A stretch of DNA of 25,548 nt from Dehalococcoidia bacterium UBA1152. Lineage in GTDB: Bacteria; Chloroflexota; Dehalococcoidia; Lucifugimonadales; UBA2962. The translations under genes were made by a program, and so were the position numbers. Each line of letters begins with the position of its first letter. Within the stretch, counting starts at the first letter, position 1. The stretch is from positions 46,462 through 72,009 of the forward strand of contig DBZU01000062.1 in the NCBI GenBank assembly GCA_002311285.1, read 5' to 3'. Shown here one piece after another: positions 9,901 through 16,682 of the stretch. The notes under the pieces are model-generated. The model did no database searches. It was not told the DNA's origin and saw only the letters and a list, made by a program, of their open reading frames with translations.

Positions 9901-10242
9901 GCCAAGCGGAGCCACTTGATATTTTTCCAATATTCCTGCATCGGCGAGCTCTACAGCTAAATTCAGTCCGGTTTGTCCGCCTAAAGTGGGCAGGATGCCC
10001 TGTGGCCTTTCGATTGCAATTATTCGCTCTATAACATCGATCGTTAATGGTTCAATATACACTTCATCAGCAACTTCTCTATCGGTCATGATCGTAGCTG
10101 GATTTGAGTTAATTAATACAACTGAAATCCCTTCCTCCCGAAGAGATTTACAGGCCTGAGTACCGGCATAATCAAACTCGGCAGCTTGACCTATAATAAT
10201 TGGCCCAGACCCTATTACCAAAACCTTTTTGATATCTATCAA
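6928..10242 (-). CDS. carB: Carbamoyl-phosphate synthase large subunit
   Basis: CarB makes carbamoyl phosphate from bicarbonate, ammonia delivered by CarA and two ATP. It has two homologous ATP-grasp halves: the first opens with [20 protein letters not shown] (residues 11-30), the second with [20 protein letters not shown] (566-585). Each ends its metal site with VIEVNPR (306-312 and 865-871). An MGS-like allosteric domain closes the protein (from about 970), where UMP and ornithine act in characterised enzymes. At 1104 residues it is about 30 longer than E. coli CarB; the excess is mostly two insertions just before each VIEVNPR. The start is TTG at 10242, overlapping the carA stop in TTGA, with AAAGG upstream. 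It is the last gene of the pyr operon. Confidence 0.98.
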   Translation of the reverse strand: [1104 protein letters not shown]

Positions 10243-11318
10243 TGTTGCGCCTTTATCATTTCGATGAACTCGTCAAAAATATATTCATTGTCCCTAGGTC
10301 CTGGAGAAGCTTCGGAATGATATTGGATTGCCATGATTGGCAGAGACTTGTGCCTTAATCCTTCAACAGTAGCGTCATTTAAGCTTTCATGTGTTACTTC
10401 AATGTCACTTGGTAAAGTGTCCCTATCAACTGAATACCCATGGTTTTGTGCAGTAATATAAATTCGTCCTGATCGTAAATCCTTGACTGGATGATTAGCT
10501 CCTCTGTGACCAAACTTAAGTTTATAAGTTTTTGCCCCGAAGCAACGTGCTAGGATTTGATTTCCTAGACATATACCAAAAACGGGCACGTTACCTATGA
10601 GACCCTTTGCACTTTCTACTGCATAGTCCAACATCGCAGGATCTCCGGGACCAGGAGACAGTAAAACACCATCTGGCTCTAAATCGATTAAATCCTGTGC
10701 GGGAGTATTTGAAGGGAAATAGGTCACATCGCAATTACGCTTAGCTAGTAGCCGTAATATGTTGTACTTGACTCCATAATCAGAGACTAAAATGCGTAGT
10801 GGATGTTTAGATACGGTCGACCCCCATTTTCCAACTTTAGCAGATGTTACTAGTTGAACTAAATCGATCTCCCCATATCCTTGAGCAGATTCGATTAAAT
10901 CAACACCAGATCTTATCGAAGATGCTATTGCCCCCATCATTACTCCCTTACTGCGTAGCCGTCTAGTAATTGCTCTTGTATCAATACCTGATATTCCAGG
11001 TATGTTTTGAGACTTCAAGAAATCGTTTACAGTTTCTGTAATGTGGCTATGGCTTGGGAAATCACAATCTTGTTTTACAGCAAACCCCGCCACTTGGATT
11101 CGAGAAGACTCGGAATCCTCTTGATTAATGCCATAATTGCCAATCATCGGATAAGTCGGAACTACAATCTGTCCAGCAAAGGAGGGATCAGTCAGCATTT
11201 CTTGGTATCCAGTCATAAAGGTCGAGAAAACCACCTCGCCCACTATCTCTTTGCTTGAGCCAATTGAAAAACCCTTGAAGCTGGAATTATCTTCTAGGAC
11301 TAAAAAACATTCCTTCAT
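10239..11318 (-). CDS. carA: Carbamoyl-phosphate synthase small (glutaminase) subunit
   Basis: CarA hydrolyses glutamine and channels ammonia to CarB. The 359-residue protein has the N-terminal CPSase small-subunit domain (about 1-165, including PTYPMIGNYG and GIDTRAITRRLR) and a class I glutamine amidotransferase domain. The catalytic triad is Cys250 in GICLGNQ, His334 and Glu336 in QYHSEASPGP. Glycine-rich SPGPGDP precedes the nucleophile. The ATG at 11318 overlaps the pyrC stop as ATGA, and the TGA overlaps the carB TTG start, so both junctions suggest translational coupling. Length and motifs are normal. Confidence 0.98.
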   Translation of the reverse strand: MKECFLVLEDNSSFKGFSIGSSKEIVGEVVFSTFMTGYQEMLTDPSFAGQIVVPTYPMIGNYGINQEDSESSRIQVAGFAVKQDCDFPSHSHITETVNDFLKSQNIPGISGIDTRAITRRLRSKGVMMGAIASSIRSGVDLIESAQGYGEIDLVQLVTSAKVGKWGSTVSKHPLRILVSDYGVKYNILRLLAKRNCDVTYFPSNTPAQDLIDLEPDGVLLSPGPGDPAMLDYAVESAKGLIGNVPVFGICLGNQILARCFGAKTYKLKFGHRGANHPVKDLRSGRIYITAQNHGYSVDRDTLPSDIEVTHESLNDATVEGLRHKSLPIMAIQYHSEASPGPRDNEYIFDEFIEMIKAQH

Positions 11319-12673
11319 TTAGAAACCGATTCCTTTGTCAGGTCCGAATATACGATTACTCCTTTGTAGATAGTTGCCATGACCTTCCCTCTCAACCATT
11401 CCCCATGTAATGGAGAGTTTTTACCCTTAGATATAAATTTACTAACGTCAACCTGCCAATTTGCCGTAGGATCAAATAGCGTTAGATCAGCACTGAAGCC
11501 CTTGGACAATTCACCTATTTTGTTATCTGTTATGTCTTGCAGCATATTTGCCGGAGAAGATGTAATCGATTCAATGATGCGGGGTAAACTGATTTTGTTG
11601 GTATGCACAAGAGACAAGACGGAGCCTAAGGCAGTTTCAAGGTTAGAGATTCCAAATGCAGCTTCTTCTAGGGGGCACAATTTTTCGACAAGGCTATGTG
11701 GAGCATGATCGGTCGCAATGATATCTATAGTACCGTCAGCAAGACCTTCGATCAGGGCCGCTAGGTCCTCTAGCCGCCGTAAAGGAGGGTTTACTTTTGC
11801 CATAGTATTGTAAGAGTTTTCAGTAAGCGGTTCGAATACCGATTTGGGCCCAGATAGATTTAACACCGAGTCTTCAGTCATTGTAAGATGATGAGGCGTA
11901 ACTTCAGCTGTGATTTTTACGCCAGAGCTTTTAGCCCTCCGTATCGCTTCTACACTTTTTTTAGTGCTTATGTGTGCCAGGTGGATCCATCCTCCAGTAA
12001 GCTGAGCTAAGGATATATTTCTATTCACCATCTGTTCTTCCGCCTCGGGCGGTATTCCTTGTAATCCTAAGCGAGTGGATACCCATCCTTCATTAATTTG
12101 CCCATTGTTAAATAGACTCGGCACTTCACAATGATCAATAATAGGCACCCCTAAGGCTGAAGAGTATTCAAGAGCGTGCCGCATTAACTTGTCATTAGCG
12201 ATTGGATTACCATCATCTGAAAAACCGATCGCACCTGCCTCAACCATCTCGGCCATTTCTGTCAGCTCAAGGCCTGCACTGCCTTTCGTGGCAGACCCTA
12301 TAGGAAGCACCCTAACCTTAGTATTTTTGGCCTTTTCTATTAGAAATTTTATTGAGGTTGCGGTGTCTGTAACAGGGTGGGTATTTGGCATGGCGCAAAT
12401 AGTTGTAAAGCCACCTTTTGCGGCGGCTGAGGAACCAGAATCAATGGTCTCCTTATATTCAAATCCAGGTTCTCGTAGATGACAGTGAAGGTCTATAAAT
12501 CCTGGGGACAACACCATTCCTTTCGCATTAATAATTCTGGCCCCTGAAGGGGGCTTTATATTTAATCCTGTGTCATGAATTTCCCCATTACTAATCAATA
12601 CATCCATGGTGTTGTCAAAATTATTGACCGGGCAAATTACTCTAGCGTCTTTTATTACTATTGCATCCTTCAT
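11315..12673 (-). CDS. pyrC: Dihydroorotase, type I
   Basis: This 452-residue zinc amidohydrolase cyclises carbamoyl aspartate to dihydroorotate, the third step of pyrimidine synthesis. Metal ligands and substrate residues are visible: His63, His65 and Arg67 in DLHCHLREPG, Asp153 in FSDDGNPI, His181 in DHCE, His234 in LAHISTKK and Asp322 in ATDHAPH. The aspartate at 153, rather than a carboxylated lysine, marks the type I (Aquifex/Bacillus-like) enzyme. The protein retains all metal ligands, so it should be active and not a pseudo-dihydroorotase. It overlaps pyrB upstream and carA downstream by ATGA. Allantoinase is a related alternative, excluded in practice by the operon. Confidence 0.97.
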   Translation of the reverse strand: MKDAIVIKDARVICPVNNFDNTMDVLISNGEIHDTGLNIKPPSGARIINAKGMVLSPGFIDLHCHLREPGFEYKETIDSGSSAAAKGGFTTICAMPNTHPVTDTATSIKFLIEKAKNTKVRVLPIGSATKGSAGLELTEMAEMVEAGAIGFSDDGNPIANDKLMRHALEYSSALGVPIIDHCEVPSLFNNGQINEGWVSTRLGLQGIPPEAEEQMVNRNISLAQLTGGWIHLAHISTKKSVEAIRRAKSSGVKITAEVTPHHLTMTEDSVLNLSGPKSVFEPLTENSYNTMAKVNPPLRRLEDLAALIEGLADGTIDIIATDHAPHSLVEKLCPLEEAAFGISNLETALGSVLSLVHTNKISLPRIIESITSSPANMLQDITDNKIGELSKGFSADLTLFDPTANWQVDVSKFISKGKNSPLHGEWLRGKVMATIYKGVIVYSDLTKESVSK

Positions 12674-13677
12674 TCTTCGATCCTTGGCGCAGCCATTACG
12701 GAATAAAGCAGAGACATCCTTACTGCTACTCCATTTTTGACTTGTTTTTGTATTACAGAATGGGGGCCATGTGCAATTTCGGTATCTATTTCTATACCCT
12801 CATTCATGGGGCCGGGATGCATAACTATTACATTTTTGTTGGCAAGCTGAAGTTTGTGTTCATTAATACCATACATTTGTGAGTACTCTCTGAGAGAAGG
12901 GAGCCTGCCCTTACTTTGTCTTTCTGCTTGTAGCCTGAGTGCCATCACGACGTCCGCTCCCTCAATAGCCTCTTCTAAATTGTGAGTGATAGATACAGAA
13001 GCAAAAGGATGGTTCTTAGAAAATCCTTTCAGAAAGTCTGGGGGGATAAGAGTAGGAGGTGCACAAAGGACAACCTCCGCGCCCATTTTGGTTAATCCCC
13101 ACAAATTCGATCTAGCAACGCGGCTATATAAAATGTCTCCAACTATCACTACTTTGCGATTCTTAATACTGCCAAAATGTGTTTGAATAGTGTATAGATC
13201 TAATAATGCTTGTGAGGGATGAGCATGGCATCCGTCGCCCGCATTAATAATGCTTGAATTAAGATGCCGGGCCAAAAAATTTGGAGAACCGGAGTGTGGG
13301 TGCCTGATAACAATTATGTCAGCCTGCATCGACTGAATACTAAGAGCAGTATTGTATAAGGATTCGCCCTTCTCAGTGCTGCTAGCTGAATCAGATATAT
13401 TGATAACGTCGGCCGATAAAATCTTTCCAGCCTGTTCAAATGACACCCTAGTTCTCGTTGATGGTTCATGGAAAAGAGTAACTATTGTCCGTCCCCTTAA
13501 CGCCGGAACTTTTCTAACAGACCTGTTAATAACTTCTTCCATAGCAACTGCATTATCCAAAACCAACTGAATTTCATTTTTACTGAAATCATCTAGATCG
13601 AGAATGTGTTTCCTTTGTGTAGAGCGCCTACTGTTGACTGATTTCAGTTCCGGTATGCCTACATGTGGATTAATCAT
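12670..13677 (-). CDS. pyrB: Aspartate carbamoyltransferase catalytic subunit
   Basis: This 335-residue transferase joins carbamoyl phosphate and aspartate. The carbamoyl-phosphate loop STRTR is at residues 73-77 (HEPSTRTRVSFE), with the SSTEKGES loop (Lys103) after it. GDGCHAHPSQALLDLYT and the aspartate-site loop HPGPMNEGIE are also present. It has an N-terminal extension of about 20 residues before the usual HILDLDDF opening. No pyrI regulatory subunit is in the window, which fits Bacillus-type ATCase regulated through PyrR. It overlaps pyrR by ATGA (13677-13674) and pyrC by ATGA. Ornithine carbamoyltransferase is excluded by the motifs and the operon. Confidence 0.98.
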   Translation of the reverse strand: MINPHVGIPELKSVNSRRSTQRKHILDLDDFSKNEIQLVLDNAVAMEEVINRSVRKVPALRGRTIVTLFHEPSTRTRVSFEQAGKILSADVINISDSASSTEKGESLYNTALSIQSMQADIIVIRHPHSGSPNFLARHLNSSIINAGDGCHAHPSQALLDLYTIQTHFGSIKNRKVVIVGDILYSRVARSNLWGLTKMGAEVVLCAPPTLIPPDFLKGFSKNHPFASVSITHNLEEAIEGADVVMALRLQAERQSKGRLPSLREYSQMYGINEHKLQLANKNVIVMHPGPMNEGIEIDTEIAHGPHSVIQKQVKNGVAVRMSLLYSVMAAPRIEE

Positions 13678-14267
13678 GAGGTCCTTTCCTTGTCATCGGT
13701 AACATTTGGAACATTTCTGTCAGGTTTCTTGTGTGGCGTCAAAGTAACCGCATTAAAATTATCGATTTCTTTAAGTTTGACCGATACAGCTTCATCACGT
13801 GATGTAGGTATATTCTTACCAATATAATCGGGCCGTATTGGTACTTCTCTGTGTCCTCTGTCGACCAATACTGCTAACTGTATACTTCTTGCTCTACCAA
13901 AATCTGTGAGAGCGTCCATAGCCGCCCTAATGCTTCTGCCAGTGTAAAGGACATCATCTACGAGAATAACTATTCGTTCTTCAATCGCAGAAGGAAGTTC
14001 AGTAGGCTTGATTACTGATTTGGCTCGACCCGCGAAATCGTCTCTATACAAAGATATATCTAGTTTTCCTACGGGTGGTGTAGTGCCTTCAAGTGAACCA
14101 ATGATATTTGCAAGGCGTTCAGCCAAAGGCACCCCTCTAGTATGAAGGCCTACGATGACTAGATCATCCGCACCTTTGTTCCTCTCTAGAATCTCATGAG
14201 CAATTCGTGTTATGGCTCTACGGAGATCATCAGAGCTTAATAATAACCTTTCATTTTTATCGAGCAT
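13674..14267 (-). CDS. pyrR: PyrR: uracil phosphoribosyltransferase-like RNA-binding attenuation regulator
   Basis: PyrR senses UMP and binds the leader of its own mRNA to reduce pyr expression; many members also have uracil phosphoribosyltransferase activity. The PRPP-binding motif VILVDDVLYTGRS is present, as are the family hallmarks RRAITRIAHEILERNKG, VGLHTRGVPLAERLA, LDISLYRDDF, VLVDRGHREVPIRPDYIGKNIPTS. I place the start at the ATG at 14267 (197 residues). It has AAGGG seven bases upstream and matches the usual PyrR N-terminus. An in-frame ATG at 14288 lies in the loop of the leader terminator and has no Shine-Dalgarno. The C-terminus carries about 20 extra polar residues. It is the first gene of the pyr operon and overlaps pyrB by ATGA. 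Confidence 0.96.
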   Translation of the reverse strand: MLDKNERLLLSSDDLRRAITRIAHEILERNKGADDLVIVGLHTRGVPLAERLANIIGSLEGTTPPVGKLDISLYRDDFAGRAKSVIKPTELPSAIEERIVILVDDVLYTGRSIRAAMDALTDFGRARSIQLAVLVDRGHREVPIRPDYIGKNIPTSRDEAVSVKLKEIDNFNAVTLTPHKKPDRNVPNVTDDKERTS

Positions 14268-14303
14268 AAAAAAACCCTTGTCGGCCATTTTGACAAGGGG
14301 TTT
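14268..14303 (-). terminator. Intrinsic terminator of the pyr leader (attenuator)
   Basis: On the minus strand, CCCUUGUC (5' arm) and GACAAGGG (3' arm) form an 8-bp stem around a 9-base loop (14291-14283). The stem can be extended by A-U pairs with one unpaired C. It is followed at once by seven Us (14274-14268), then by the pyrR ATG at 14267-14265. The 3' arm contains AAGGG, the best Shine-Dalgarno for pyrR, so the hairpin would both stop transcription and hide the ribosome-binding site. Confidence 0.9.
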
Positions 14304-14371
14304 GTGCGTATCCGCTGCCTGATTGTTTTATCAGACGTTTGTAACATGCCTTGTCAGTCTCGCCGGACTGT
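14292..14371 (-). promoter_or_regulatory. PyrR-binding hairpin (anti-antiterminator) and antiterminator of the pyr leader
   Basis: The RNA read leftward from 14370 is CAGUCCGGCGAGACUG followed by ACAAGG. It matches, from memory, the known PyrR site pattern (AGUCC, GAG, CU, then AAGG). CAGUC pairs with GACUG to make the binding hairpin. GACAAGG at 14355-14349 is also complementary to CCUUGUC at 14298-14292, the 5' arm of the terminator. The two structures exclude each other: without PyrR-UMP the antiterminator forms; with it the binding hairpin is held and the terminator folds. The mechanism is that of Bacillus pyr attenuation; the pairing is read from this sequence. Confidence 0.88.
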
Positions 14372-14403
14372 CCATTAAAGGATGAGAACAATTATTTTGG
14401 CAT

Positions 14404-14432
14404 ATTGTAGCCTACCTGCCGTTCATACTCAA
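14404..14432 (-). promoter_or_regulatory. Promoter of the pyrRBC-carAB operon
   Basis: On the minus strand, TTGAGT (14432-14427) and TACAAT (14409-14404) are separated by 17 bp, a good sigma-70-type promoter. Transcription would start near 14397, giving a leader of about 130 nucleotides that contains the whole attenuator. Confidence 0.75.
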
Positions 14433-14496
14433 TACATAACGCTTGATTTATTGAAAAAAGCACTCGCTTTGATTAATTACTTGAACTCCAATCAAC

Positions 14497-14526
14497 TTGA
14501 CCCTAAGTTGCTGAAATAAATAGAAT
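14497..14526 (+). promoter_or_regulatory. Candidate promoter of the GNAT-folC-fabF operon
   Basis: TTGACC (14497-14502) and TAGAAT (14521-14526) are 18 bp apart on the plus strand. The start would be near 14533, giving a 5' leader of about 95 bases. I saw no clear regulatory structure or Shine-Dalgarno in that leader. With the pyr promoter and leader this accounts for most of the 340-bp gap between pyrR and the acetyltransferase gene. Confidence 0.55.
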
Positions 14527-14626
14527 GACTAATGAAATTTTTGCGTAACATGTCAAAAGAGCTGTCTGTCGAGAAAGGGTTTGTGACGCAAAAGTTTCAC
14601 AATTAGTGATAAGTTAAGCGGCCCTT

Positions 14627-15271
14627 ATGTTGTTTAAAAAAGTTTTTCATAAACTCAAAAACGATACTGAAACGATACCGCCTGAGACCGGCTTAAGTCT
14701 GGTAGGGCGGAAAGTTGTATTGCGTGAAAAAAACCTTGATGATGTATTAGAAGACTATATTTGGCGTAAAGATCCCGAATTAGCGGAACTGGATGCCACT
14801 AGACCAATATCCATGTCTTTTACGGATTACCATAAATATATGCGGGAAGAACTAAAGTACGACACTTATTATTCAGTACGATTTGCGGTAGACACATTGG
14901 ATGGACTTCATATCGGTAACTGTATGTATTACGACATCAATAAACGAAGGCAAGAGGCAGAATTGGGGATTATGATAGGTAACCGGGATTATTGGGACCA
15001 GGGATATGGATCAGACACGGTTAATACATTGATCAATTATGTTTTTAGCTATACGAACTTAACTAAGATATATTTGCATACTTTAAAAGAGAATCACCGA
15101 GCTAGAAAATCCTTCATTAAAGCTGGATTATTGGAGATTCGTTCAGTTAGGCGTAGTGGGAAAGATTTTGTTCGGATGGAGGCAATTAAACAAGACTGGC
15201 TTGATCCTGAATATCAAGATCAACAAGTGAATGTGCTTTCTCAAGAACTGACTGGCAAGAAAAATTTATAG
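14627..15271 (+). CDS. GNAT-family N-acetyltransferase (RimJ/RimL-like)
   Basis: This 214-residue protein has the Acetyltransf_3 type of GNAT fold: opening beta-strand LVGRKVVLREKNLDDV (residues 25-40), the strand AELGIMIG (111-118), and the acetyl-CoA pyrophosphate loop DQGYGSD with Q125, G126 and G128. It ends in the family's usual NHRARKSFIKAGL helix (156-168). The substrate (a protein N-terminus, small amine or antibiotic) cannot be told. A 22-residue polar N-terminal segment precedes the domain. The gene is five bases ahead of folC and probably cotranscribed. No strong Shine-Dalgarno precedes the ATG. Confidence 0.88.
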   Translation: MLFKKVFHKLKNDTETIPPETGLSLVGRKVVLREKNLDDVLEDYIWRKDPELAELDATRPISMSFTDYHKYMREELKYDTYYSVRFAVDTLDGLHIGNCMYYDINKRRQEAELGIMIGNRDYWDQGYGSDTVNTLINYVFSYTNLTKIYLHTLKENHRARKSFIKAGLLEIRSVRRSGKDFVRMEAIKQDWLDPEYQDQQVNVLSQELTGKKNL

Positions 15272-15276
15272 TTTCG

Positions 15277-16659
15277 GTGAAAACTGAATTTACATATGAG
15301 GAGTCTGTTGACAAGGTAATGTCATTGGCCGATTTTGAAAGAAGTCGGTCTGCCCCTCAGCATTCATCCTTTCATCTAGAACGCATGTCTTTGCTTTTAG
15401 AGAGATTTAATAATCCCAACAAAAAGCCATCTATTCATATTGCTGGAACCAATGGCAAAGGCAGTGTGGCGGCAATGCTGTCTGCTGTTCTGACTCGAGC
15501 AGGCTATTTGACAGGTCTTTATACTTCACCCCATCTTCACACCGTGAGGGAGCGACTTCGAGTGAATGGAGAGCCAGTATCAGAAAGCACTTTTGCAAGT
15601 TTAGTTTCTAGAACATGGCCAGAAGTTTGCAATGTTTCTGCTGAAGGCAGTTATGGGGGGATTACTACGTTTGAAATAATGACTCTGTTAGCACTTATTC
15701 ATTTTGCTGAAAAGGCAGTGAACCTACAGATTATAGAAGTCGGTTTGGGTGGCAGGCTGGATGCTACAAACTTAGTAAACTCAGAGATTACAATCATTAC
15801 ACCAATCGGCTTGGACCACGTTGGCACGCTTGGGAATACCATTCGTAAAATCGCCCGAGAAAAAGCTGGAATTATCAAACCTAAAGTGCCCGTTATTATG
15901 GCTCCGCAGGTGCCCGAAGCCGAAGCGGTAATCAAAGAAGTGGCAGATAAACATGAAGCCAAGTTAATAGATGTTGCACAAGAATGTAATTGGAGTGGAG
16001 AATCAGTCAACCATAAAAAGCAAAAAGCTAAAATTAAAACTAAGCTAGATGAATATAAATTTGACTTGTCTCTATATGGCGAGCATCAATTACAAAACGC
16101 TGCCACCTCAATTATTGCTTTAGAACAACTTTCTTACAAAGGTTACAAGGTCATTGATTCGCATTCAGCTTTATCATCTGGATTTGCAAATATAGATTGG
16201 CCTGGAAGAATGGAGGAGGTTGAATTAAACGGCAAAAGGATTATATTAGACGGGGCTCACAACAAATTTGCCATTGATCAACTTATTAATTCGATACCAG
16301 TATCTCATTATGGAAGAATAATTTTAGTATTTGGTGCACTTTTAGGACATTCTGTGTATCCAATGATCAGTCGATTAACAGAAATTTGCCGTGGCATAGT
16401 AGCAGTTAGATCGAGGCATCCAAAAGCATTTAGCAGTCTAGAAATTGCCAAATCAGCCGAAGCAACGGGACTCAAAGTTTTAGGCAAGACAGAGACGGTT
16501 GATTCAGGCCTAAATCTTGCATTACAAATGACTAATTCAGAAGAGATTATAGTGGCTACTGGCTCAATTTCTGTTGTAGGAGAGGTGCGTGAGCGGGTTC
16601 TTGGCATTCCTGTTGAGCGATATCCAAATATTCGAATAGTAGAAAAGCCTGACATTTAA
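15277..16659 (+). CDS. folC: Folylpolyglutamate synthase / dihydrofolate synthase
   Basis: FolC ligates glutamate to dihydropteroate and/or to reduced folates with ATP. The 460-residue protein has the Mur-ligase-type P-loop GTNGKGS (residues 57-63), the TSPHLHTVRERLRVNG folate loop, LGGRLDATN, and IGLDHVGTLGNT with the metal-site histidine. The C-terminal domain includes LDGAHN and a conserved ATGSISVVGEVRE end. The start is GTG; the reading frame begins five bases after the GNAT stop, where no ATG gives the conserved N-terminus. Sequence alone does not show whether it is bifunctional or only a polyglutamylase. No other folate gene is adjacent. Confidence 0.96.
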   Translation: MKTEFTYEESVDKVMSLADFERSRSAPQHSSFHLERMSLLLERFNNPNKKPSIHIAGTNGKGSVAAMLSAVLTRAGYLTGLYTSPHLHTVRERLRVNGEPVSESTFASLVSRTWPEVCNVSAEGSYGGITTFEIMTLLALIHFAEKAVNLQIIEVGLGGRLDATNLVNSEITIITPIGLDHVGTLGNTIRKIAREKAGIIKPKVPVIMAPQVPEAEAVIKEVADKHEAKLIDVAQECNWSGESVNHKKQKAKIKTKLDEYKFDLSLYGEHQLQNAATSIIALEQLSYKGYKVIDSHSALSSGFANIDWPGRMEEVELNGKRIILDGAHNKFAIDQLINSIPVSHYGRIILVFGALLGHSVYPMISRLTEICRGIVAVRSRHPKAFSSLEIAKSAEATGLKVLGKTETVDSGLNLALQMTNSEEIIVATGSISVVGEVRERVLGIPVERYPNIRIVEKPDI

Positions 16660-16682
16660 TACAATATATATAACGGTTATTT

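Noticed and set aside
14268..14288. Upstream ATG at 14288 as the pyrR start
   Set aside because: It lies in the loop of the attenuator hairpin and has no Shine-Dalgarno; the ATG at 14267 has AAGGG at seven bases and fits the family N-terminus.
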